DNA of 64,000 nt, taken from the NCBI RefSeq assembly GCF_001650725.1, contig NZ_LXVX01000001.1, positions 181,831-245,830 on the forward strand, in the 5' to 3' direction. Shown here piece after piece: positions 58,239 to 64,000 of the stretch. A program made the translations under genes and the position numbers. Source of the stretch: Sphingobium sp. TCM1 (lineage in GTDB: Bacteria; Pseudomonadota; Alphaproteobacteria; Sphingomonadales; Sphingomonadaceae). Positions within the stretch are counted from its first letter, which is position 1. Every line of letters begins with the position of its first letter. The notes beneath the pieces are model-generated. The model was not told the origin of the DNA, did not search any database, and was given only the letters and a program-made list of their open reading frames with translations.

Positions 58239-59789
58239 ATGGAGGGGAGAGGCGGCAGCGGTGGGGCGATTGCATCCGCAACCATTGCGGCCTTTGCGGC
58301 AGTCGTCGGCAAGAATCATGTGTTCTTCGCGGAGGAGGACCAGGCGAGCTATCAGGACAAGTTCGCTATCGACGATGCCCGGCACCATCCGGCCGGCGCT
58401 GTCGCGCCGGCGACGGTAGAGGAGATTCAGGCAATCCTGCGCATCGCATCGGAGCGCGGCTTGGCGCTCTGGACGGTCAGCCGGGGCAAGAATCTGGGCT
58501 ATGGCGGCTCGGCGCCGCTGCTTGCCGGATCGGTGATACTTGATCTCAGCCGGATGAAGAAGATCGACTATGACGAGACGAACGGCACTGTCCTGCTCGA
58601 ACCGGGGGTCGGATTCTACGATCTCTACGACTTCCTTAAGACCAGGGGGATGAAGCACTGGCTGTCGGTGCCCGGCAACAGCTGGGGATCGGTGGTCGGC
58701 AATGCGCTCGACCGGGGCATGGGTTATACTCCCTATGGCGAACATGCGACGCGCATCTGCGGACTGGAGGCGGTGATGGCTGACGGCCTCGTGGTGCGGA
58801 CCGGCATGGGTGCGCTCGATGGGGCGCCGACCTGGCAGCTCTATCGCTTCGGCTTTGGTCCCGGCTGGGACCAGATGTTCGTCCAGTCCAATTTCGGCAT
58901 CGTAACCAAGATGGGGCTGTGGCTGATGCCCGCGCCGGAGTCGCTGATGGGCATGGATCTGGAGTTCGACCGGCCGGAGGATCTGGGGCCGCTGATCGAC
59001 GCGATCGCCCCGCTGCGCCGTGAGGGACTGTTGCAGCAATCCCCGACCATCGGCAACTGGTTGCGCGCCGCCGCCGTGGTGACGACCCGCGACCAGTGGA
59101 CCGACAAGCCGGGCGCTTTGCCTGATGATGTGATCGCGGCGATCCGCAGTAAATTCAATGTCGGCTGGTGGGGGGTGAGCCTGCGCCTATACGGCCGCGA
59201 ATCGGTGAACAAGGCGGCCTATGCGATTTTGGAGCAGGAGATGGGGAAGCTCAAACCCATGTCGCTGCGCCCCACCCTATGGAAGACGGGGGAACTGCTG
59301 GAGGCGACGGGATGGACCGGAACGCCGCTGACCATGCCGATGCAGAACGCCAACTGGCATGGCGGCCGTGGCGGACATATCGGCTTTTCGCCGATCCTGC
59401 CGCAATCGGGAACGGCGGCACAGGCCCAGTTCCAGCGCACCTATGCCCGCTACAGGGAATTTGGCATGGATTATCAGGCCAGCTTCGCCTTTGGCGAGCG
59501 TCACCTCATCAACGTCAACGCCGTGCTGATCAACAAGGACGACCCCGACCTGATGGGCCGGGTCGATCCCTTCCTCAAGCAACTGATCGCCGATGCAAAG
59601 ACGCAGGGCTATGGCGAATATCGCACCCATCTCGACTATATGGACGCGGTCGCGGACACCTATGACTATAACAAGGGTGCGCTGGGGAAGCTCAATCGCA
59701 AGGTCAAGGATGCGCTTGATCCCAAGGGTATCATCGCGCCGGGTAAGAGCGGCATCTGGCCCAGCAGTCGTGCGGGAGGGCCGGGCTGA
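58239..59789 (+). CDS. VAO-family flavoprotein, p-cresol methylhydroxylase/eugenol hydroxylase type
   Basis: A 516-residue FAD enzyme. The PCMH-type FAD domain covers about 35-220 with WTVSRGKNLGYGGSAPLLAGSVILDLSRM, VPGNSWGSVVGNALDRGMGYTPYGEH and FVQSNFGIVTKMGLWLMP. The C-terminal cap has NANWHGGRGGHIGFSPILPQSG, MDYQASFAFGERHLINV and DPKGIIAPGKSGIW, close to the 4-cresol dehydrogenase flavoprotein and eugenol hydroxylase. ATG at 58239 follows GGAGCGAGG. The ATG of a cytochrome c gene overlaps its stop, as in two-subunit flavocytochromes. Substrate is likely a 4-alkylphenol such as eugenol or a 4-alkylguaiacol. Confidence 0.9.
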   Translation: MEGRGGSGGAIASATIAAFAAVVGKNHVFFAEEDQASYQDKFAIDDARHHPAGAVAPATVEEIQAILRIASERGLALWTVSRGKNLGYGGSAPLLAGSVILDLSRMKKIDYDETNGTVLLEPGVGFYDLYDFLKTRGMKHWLSVPGNSWGSVVGNALDRGMGYTPYGEHATRICGLEAVMADGLVVRTGMGALDGAPTWQLYRFGFGPGWDQMFVQSNFGIVTKMGLWLMPAPESLMGMDLEFDRPEDLGPLIDAIAPLRREGLLQQSPTIGNWLRAAAVVTTRDQWTDKPGALPDDVIAAIRSKFNVGWWGVSLRLYGRESVNKAAYAILEQEMGKLKPMSLRPTLWKTGELLEATGWTGTPLTMPMQNANWHGGRGGHIGFSPILPQSGTAAQAQFQRTYARYREFGMDYQASFAFGERHLINVNAVLINKDDPDLMGRVDPFLKQLIADAKTQGYGEYRTHLDYMDAVADTYDYNKGALGKLNRKVKDALDPKGIIAPGKSGIWPSSRAGGPG

Positions 59790-60184
59790 TGCGGGGGGGC
59801 ATGATCGCTTTCACAAGCGCTATGGTGCTTCTGGCGGTGGCCGCCTGCGGCCGGGCGAGCGAGACGCCGACAGACGCTCCCAAAGGCCCGCCGCCCGCGC
59901 CCGCGCCCGAGACATTGTCCTCGCGCCCCCATGCTGGGCCGGGCGAAAAACTCTATTTGGAAAAATGCGCAATGTGCCACGGGCCGGGCGGCATGGGCAC
60001 CGGACTGCTGGCACGGCGCGCCGACCAGCCGTTGCTGGAAAAGCGCACCGACCTGACCGTTGACTATGTTGTGCAGGCCGCGCGCATCGGCATCGGCAAC
60101 ATGCCTGCCATCCCGCGTGGCGAACTGAGCGATGCCGAGCTGAATTTGATCGCTGATCATCTTTCCGGGGGAATCAAGCCATGA
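59789..60184 (+). CDS. Cytochrome c subunit, lipoprotein
   Basis: A 131-residue class I cytochrome c with one haem motif CAMCH near 68-72 and the distal Met in NMPAIP near 105. The N terminus ends LLAVAACG, a lipobox, so it is probably membrane-anchored; then comes a Pro-rich linker. It overlaps the flavoprotein stop by one base and should accept electrons from its FAD, as PchC does in p-cresol methylhydroxylase. The lipid anchor is unusual, as classical partner cytochromes are soluble. Confidence 0.9.
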   Translation: MRGGMIAFTSAMVLLAVAACGRASETPTDAPKGPPPAPAPETLSSRPHAGPGEKLYLEKCAMCHGPGGMGTGLLARRADQPLLEKRTDLTVDYVVQAARIGIGNMPAIPRGELSDAELNLIADHLSGGIKP

Positions 60185-60705
60185 CAAGCCTGTCGCGCCG
60201 CGGCTTCATGGCCGGCGTTGCTCTTGCCTCTACGTCCGTGCTTGATCTGGGCCGCCGTGGCTTGGCGCGCACCGATGCCGTGTTGCTCCACGATCCGGGG
60301 TTGGTTGCCGGGCGGCGCTTTGCCGTGCGGGCAAATGATCTCGGAGGCGCTGTACTGGCGTTGGAGGGAGATCGGGTGCGGCAGATGCGCCAGCTGCTGG
60401 CGCGGGCGCCTGCGGCCCTGTTTGGGATATCCCGGCACGCGGACGAAATGCTGGTGGGAGACATCGTGACCGAGGCGGGGTATCGCCGGGTCGCCCTGGT
60501 GCGCCACGGCGGCAAAGCGCAGGTCGCGAACTGCGCGCCTGATGGTGCACCTGTTGCCGTGCTTGCCCGGTTGGCCGGAACGGGCTGGCCGGAAGCCTTT
60601 GCCGAACTGGCGCTGGGCGGGATTGAGCGGTGCGGCACGCGCGGGGCAGGCGGGCTAGCCGCGCCAGCCTTCAGCTGGATATTCGCGCGGCGCGAAGGCG
60701 GATGA
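60181..60705 (+). CDS. Tat-exported protein of unknown function in the flavocytochrome operon
   Basis: A 174-residue protein with a twin-arginine signal (SLSRRGFMAGVALA) at about 3-17, so it is exported folded. The mature part has no family I recognise; it contains PGLVAGRRFAVRANDLGG near 37 and GISRHADEMLVGDIVTEAGYRRVALVRHGG near 80-110. Its ATG overlaps the cytochrome stop (ATGA at 60181-60184). p-Cresol and eugenol hydroxylase operons also carry an extra protein of unclear role, so it may help maturation or electron transfer. Confidence 0.8.
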   Translation: MTSLSRRGFMAGVALASTSVLDLGRRGLARTDAVLLHDPGLVAGRRFAVRANDLGGAVLALEGDRVRQMRQLLARAPAALFGISRHADEMLVGDIVTEAGYRRVALVRHGGKAQVANCAPDGAPVAVLARLAGTGWPEAFAELALGGIERCGTRGAGGLAAPAFSWIFARREGG

Positions 60706-60738
60706 TCTGCAGACGGCTTATATGCTACGCCACCTTGC

Positions 60739-61335
60739 ATGAGCAGGACGAGCGCCAGGGGAAATGAAGCGGACGGCGCGGGCGCGCGCCGCCGCCAGAT
60801 ATTGGAGATCGCGGCGCAACTCTTCGCGCGCAAGGGTTATCGCGGGACCTCGATGCGCGACATCGGCGAGGCGGCGGGCGTGCTGGGTGGGTCGCTCTAC
60901 CATCACATCAAGTCGAAGGATGCGCTGTTTGTCGAGTTGCACCATGCAGCGCTCGACGCGGCGGAGGCCCGCATCAAGGCGGCACTCTCGGGCGAGGATG
61001 ATCCATGGGCACGGCTGGAGGCCGCCTGCTCAGCCTTGCTCGAGATTCAACTCGACCCCGATTCGCTGACCATGCCGATGATGAATGACTTTCGCGAAGT
61101 GCCGGACGCGGTGCGCGCCGCGCTGGTCGATCGCCGCGACCGGTTCGAAATGCTGTTCCGCGATCTTGTGGCGATGCTGCCCCTGCCGACCGACATCGAC
61201 CGCTCGATCTACCGCAACCTGCTGCTCTCGCAGCTCAATTCGGCAGCGGACTGGGTCCGTCCAGGCCGCCTCACGGCGCGAGAGATCGCCACTCAGGTAG
61301 CGCGCGTCTTCCGCCATCCCGACCCAGCAGAATGA
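60739..61335 (+). CDS. TetR-family transcriptional regulator
   Basis: A 198-residue TetR regulator. The helix-turn-helix RRRQILEIAAQLFARKGYRGTSMRDIGEAAGVLGGSLYHHIKSKDALFVEL covers about 17-67, and a C-terminal ligand domain follows. It begins 33 bp after the Tat protein, in the same direction, and may be part of the flavocytochrome operon. Because that operon is headed by ATAACGATCGTTAT, and TetR sites are usually palindromes of this kind, it is a leading candidate to bind the site. Confidence 0.93.
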   Translation: MSRTSARGNEADGAGARRRQILEIAAQLFARKGYRGTSMRDIGEAAGVLGGSLYHHIKSKDALFVELHHAALDAAEARIKAALSGEDDPWARLEAACSALLEIQLDPDSLTMPMMNDFREVPDAVRAALVDRRDRFEMLFRDLVAMLPLPTDIDRSIYRNLLLSQLNSAADWVRPGRLTAREIATQVARVFRHPDPAE

Positions 61336-61398
61336 CCTTGCTTGCTATTGTAACAAGTGTTTGGTAATTTAGTGCCAGAAAGAGAGGCCAGCCCTAAA

Positions 61399-63117
61399 AT
61401 GCCAAGCTACATCCCCCCGATCGACGACTATCGTTTCCTGTTGAACGAGGTGTTGGGTTTCGACCTTGCCATGGCGGAGCAGGGCCAGGATGTGGACGCG
61501 GATCTCGCGATCACCGTGCTGGAGGAAGCAGGCAAATTCTGCGCGGAGCAGCTCCATCCGCTCAATCGCGAGGGAGACGAGCAGGGCAGCAGGCTGGTCG
61601 ATGGCGCCGTGGTGACGCCGCCCGGCTTCGCCGAGGCCTATGGCGCATTCGTCGCGGCCGGCTGGCCTGCACTGGCCGCCGATCCTGCCCATGGCGGGCA
61701 AGGGCTGCCTTTCATCCTTCAGCAATGGTTGGACGAGATGCTGTCGGCCGCCAATCTATCCTTCGGTCTCTTCCCCGGCCTGACGCGCGGTGCGAGCGAA
61801 GCGATCGCCGCTCATGCCAGCAAGGAACTGAAGGCGCGCTATCTGCCCGCGCTCGTCAGCGGCGAATGGACGGGCGCCATGGCGTTGACCGAAAGCAGCG
61901 CGGGCACGGATCTCGCTTTGCTCAAGGCCCGGGCAGTGCCGAGGGACGATGGCGGCTATGCTGTGACCGGGCAGAAAATCTTCATTTCCTCGGGCGATCA
62001 TGACATGGCGCCCAATATCATCCATCTGGTACTGGCTCGCCTCCCCGACGCGCCGCCGGGCGTGAAGGGCATCAGCCTGTTCCTCGTCCCCAAATATCTG
62101 CCGGACGGCGTGCGCAATGCGATGTCTGTTGGTGCGCTCGAAAAGAAGATGGGCATCCATGCCCAGCCCACCTGCGTCATGAATTATGATGGTGCCACCG
62201 GCTGGCTTGTAGGCGAGCCGCATCGTGGGTTGGCGGCCATGTTCACCATGATGAATGCCGAACGGTTGATGGTCGGCATCCAGGGGTTGGGCATTGCTGG
62301 AGCGGCCTATCAGCAGGCGGCCTCTTATGCGAAGGATCGGTTGCAGGGGCGCAGCGCGGACGGCACGCGCGGGCCCGTACCCATCATCGACCATGCGGAT
62401 GTCCGACGGATGCTGCTCAAGGTCCGCGCCTTTGTGGAGGCGGGCCGGGCGCTGGCGGGCTGGACCGCACTCCAGTTCGACCGTGCCCATCGCCACGCCG
62501 ATGCGGCCGAGCGGGCCAAGGCCGATGCGTTGGTCGCGCTCATGACCCCGGTCGTGAAGGCGGCTTTCACCGACTTCGGCTTCGAAAGCGCGGTCGAGGC
62601 GCAGCAGGTATTGGGTGGCCATGGCTATATCCGCGAATGGGGGATGGAGCAGTATGTGCGCGACGCCCGCATCGCACAGATTTACGAAGGCACGAACGGC
62701 GTGCAGGCACTGGATCTGGTGGGACGCAAGCTGGCGCTTGGTGGCGGCGCGGTGGTCGACGGCTTCTTTGAAATGATCGCGGATGATCTGGATGCTGCGG
62801 CGGACCTGATCGTGGCGCAACGCAGTCGGGACGCGCTTGCCCTGCTGCGGGAGGCGACGGTCGCGCTGCGCGGCGCGGGCGCCGATGCAGCGGGCGCGGC
62901 GGCGGTTGACTATCTGCGCCTATTTGCCTTGGTATCATTCGGCTGGATGTGGACCCGCATGGCCGTTGCCGCGACGGGCGAAGGGTCGCTGCATCAGGCG
63001 AAGCGCCAGATGGCGGAATTCTTCGCCTTGCGGATGCTGCCGCAGGCGCGGGGTCTGGCGGCCGCGATCGCCGCCGGCGAAGCATCGTTGATGGCTCTGC
63101 TGGCCGAGGCCTTCTAA
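61399..63117 (+). CDS. Acyl-CoA dehydrogenase, FadE-type long form
   Basis: A 572-residue flavoenzyme. Domains in order: N-terminal helical part (about 30-150), beta domain with MALTESSAGTDLALLKARA near 168 and ITGQKIFISSGDHD-type VTGQKIFISSG near 196, and a C-terminal helical part with the catalytic Glu in QIYEGTNGVQALDLVGRKL near 435. An extra C-terminal domain (residues 470-570) is the usual ACDH_C. ATG at 61399 fits the family start MPSYIPPIDDYRFLL; a longer frame to 61357 lacks a site. It may oxidise an aryl-propanoyl-CoA, feeding cinnamoyl-CoA to the FerB-like lyase. Confidence 0.92.
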   Translation: MPSYIPPIDDYRFLLNEVLGFDLAMAEQGQDVDADLAITVLEEAGKFCAEQLHPLNREGDEQGSRLVDGAVVTPPGFAEAYGAFVAAGWPALAADPAHGGQGLPFILQQWLDEMLSAANLSFGLFPGLTRGASEAIAAHASKELKARYLPALVSGEWTGAMALTESSAGTDLALLKARAVPRDDGGYAVTGQKIFISSGDHDMAPNIIHLVLARLPDAPPGVKGISLFLVPKYLPDGVRNAMSVGALEKKMGIHAQPTCVMNYDGATGWLVGEPHRGLAAMFTMMNAERLMVGIQGLGIAGAAYQQAASYAKDRLQGRSADGTRGPVPIIDHADVRRMLLKVRAFVEAGRALAGWTALQFDRAHRHADAAERAKADALVALMTPVVKAAFTDFGFESAVEAQQVLGGHGYIREWGMEQYVRDARIAQIYEGTNGVQALDLVGRKLALGGGAVVDGFFEMIADDLDAAADLIVAQRSRDALALLREATVALRGAGADAAGAAAVDYLRLFALVSFGWMWTRMAVAATGEGSLHQAKRQMAEFFALRMLPQARGLAAAIAAGEASLMALLAEAF

Positions 63118-63344
63118 CTGGTACGATTTGCCTGGTGCATGGTGCCGTTTCGCGGATCGAATGTGAGCTCCGACGGAATATGTCCTTGTCGTCGTTCCCG
63201 GAACAGGAAAGCTCTCAGTCTTTTAGCGAGGCGTGAGCATGGACAGCGAGCAGCCAAACGAGGCTTGGATGTCTCAGCGGTGCGGCTGATAGCTCCGTGT
63301 CAGTGGCGACACCATCGTAACCGCGCTTGAGAAACGGATAGCGA

Positions 63345-63382
63345 GAGCCGCTCCCCCCTGGTTCCAAGGGGGGCAGCGGCTC
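63345..63382 (-). terminator. Terminator-like hairpin after the cytochrome c gene
   Basis: GAGCCGCTCCCCCCT (63345-63359) pairs with the segment 63367-63382, a 15-bp stem with one bulged base and a 7-nt loop. It starts 17 bp past the stop at 63399. The T-tract on the minus strand is weak. Confidence 0.6.
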
Positions 63383-63398
63383 CGGTTGCGCGACGGTG

Positions 63399-63782
63399 CT
63401 ATTTCGTGGCGCTGGCGAGATAGGCGATCAGGTTCGCGCGGTCGGCTGGCTGCGGTACGCCCGGGAAGGCCATGCGATTGCCGGGGATCAATGCGGTTGG
63501 TTTGGTCAGAAACGCATCCAGCGACTTGGCGTCCCAGCGAATCTTTGCCTTCTGCATGGCAGGCGAATAGGCGAAGCCCGCCTGTGAGCCCGACGTGCGG
63601 CCGAACAGGCCGGCTAGATTCGGGCCCATCTTCTTTGGCCCCGGCTTCACATCATGGCAGAGCGCGCAACGGGCGAAAACGGATTTTCCCTTGGCCGGGT
63701 CGCCGGCTTGGGCGAGGGCGGGGGGTGCCGCCATCGCTGCACCGGCAAGCAAGAGGAACGTGAACTTGCGCGTCATCGTCAT
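63399..63782 (-). CDS. Class I cytochrome c
   Basis: A 127-residue periplasmic cytochrome c. It has a Sec signal ending ALAQA, one haem motif CALCH near 40-44, MGPNLAGLFGR near 52-62 and the distal Met in NRMAFPG near 103, the mitochondrial-type c2/cytc class. ATG at 63782 or 63776 could be the start. A partial ATAACGATCGTTAT-like site lies at 63888-63899. It may take electrons from the flavocytochrome to a terminal oxidase. Confidence 0.92.
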   Translation of the reverse strand: MTMTRKFTFLLLAGAAMAAPPALAQAGDPAKGKSVFARCALCHDVKPGPKKMGPNLAGLFGRTSGSQAGFAYSPAMQKAKIRWDAKSLDAFLTKPTALIPGNRMAFPGVPQPADRANLIAYLASATK

Positions 63783-63887
63783 GCATGTCTTCCCTTTTCA
63801 TATGACCGCTTCGTAGCAGCTCGTCGTTTCGTCACGATGGAGCATTCTCCCCATTGCGCAAGATGGCGCCATCGCTGCGGCACAATC

Positions 63888-63899
63888 CTAACGATCGTG
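63888..63899. promoter_or_regulatory. Partial ATAACGATCGTTAT-like site, copy 4
   Basis: CTAACGATCGTG keeps the TAACGATCGT core of the palindrome but loses the final TAT. It lies about 105 bp upstream of the cytochrome c start, so it is only a candidate. Confidence 0.35.
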
Positions 63900-64000
63900 T
63901 ATGAACGAGGCTTGAAGGCAAATCGCCCATTATCGAGGTTCGGCGCGGCAATGAGGGGGGGGGGCTTCAAGATTTGTCTTTTTTTGAAATTTTATCGTTG

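Noticed and set aside
63139..63330. Possible small gene or transposase remnant after the acyl-CoA dehydrogenase
   Set aside because: The 63-codon translation has no recognisable motif and no ribosome binding site; no inverted repeats or target duplications are seen.
63779..63970. 63-codon minus-strand frame upstream of the cytochrome c gene
   Set aside because: No start site signal, no family, and it occupies the expected promoter; its upstream end runs into a G homopolymer.

Overview
The window is a high-GC, gene-dense bacterial chromosome segment with about 60 genes, many of them coupled by ATGA/GTGA start-stop overlaps. It most resembles an alphaproteobacterial sphingomonad (Sphingobium/Novosphingobium type). 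The evidence is the LigM/DesA-type, tetrahydrofolate-dependent O-demethylase, an ADP-forming FerA-like CoA ligase, a CoA-dependent hydroxycinnamoyl hydratase/lyase, the HupE/'transmembrane anchor'/TonB receptor set and a familiar short intergenic repeat. No rRNA, tRNA, CRISPR array, intact insertion sequence or prophage was seen. Genus is an inference. || 1-6.2 kb: a truncated type-B carboxylesterase, a Gfo/Idh/MocA oxidoreductase and a TesA-like SGNH hydrolase (minus) lie divergent from a YbbA/YbbP-like ABC exporter, with start codons that overlap on opposite strands. A two-cupin protein follows. 6.2-11.6 kb: a copper locus. copC-copD (minus) diverge from a small membrane protein, a CnrX-like metal sensor, an ECF sigma factor, a CopA multicopper oxidase and CopB. 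The small protein-sensor-sigma order matches cnrYXH. 11.7-12.9 kb: a protein made almost wholly of RTX repeats. || 13-33 kb: amine, amino-acid and peptide catabolism. It holds an M20 amidohydrolase, an Lrp/AsnC regulator, a class III aminotransferase, a tartrate/D-malate dehydrogenase, succinate-semialdehyde dehydrogenase, a double GNAT protein and a second aldehyde dehydrogenase. A decayed ParDE toxin-antitoxin module follows. Then a tightly coupled minus-strand operon encodes a HAD hydrolase, a PuuB-like oxidase, a complete dipeptide-type ABC importer and a three-subunit HcnABC/opine-oxidase-like flavoenzyme. 32-40.4 kb: a GhrA-like reductase, a PepSY protein, a TonB receptor, a DUF1624-type acyltransferase and a DUF4198/HupE/anchor-protein group, probably for metal or metallophore uptake. 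|| 40.5-64 kb: the most striking part, an apparent lignin-derived aromatic catabolic island. An aldehyde dehydrogenase, MarR regulator, FerA-like ligase, AAHS-type aromatic-acid transporter and FerB-like hydratase/lyase form a hydroxycinnamate (ferulate to vanillin to vanillate) route. A LigM/DesA O-demethylase sits beside MetF, FolD, PurU and FolB, which can oxidise the methyl group to formate and regenerate tetrahydrofolate. A VAO/p-cresol-methylhydroxylase-type flavoprotein with its own cytochrome c could feed in 4-alkylphenols such as eugenol. Three small NTF2/SnoaL proteins, an SDR, a DUF3237 protein, an acyl-CoA dehydrogenase and MarR, IclR and TetR regulators fill in the rest. Two separate operator families tie these dispersed genes together: a 17-bp TGT...ACA site (four good copies and one weak) and a 14-bp palindrome ATAACGATCGTTAT (three perfect copies and one partial). 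In two divergent promoter regions one operator of each type serves each direction.
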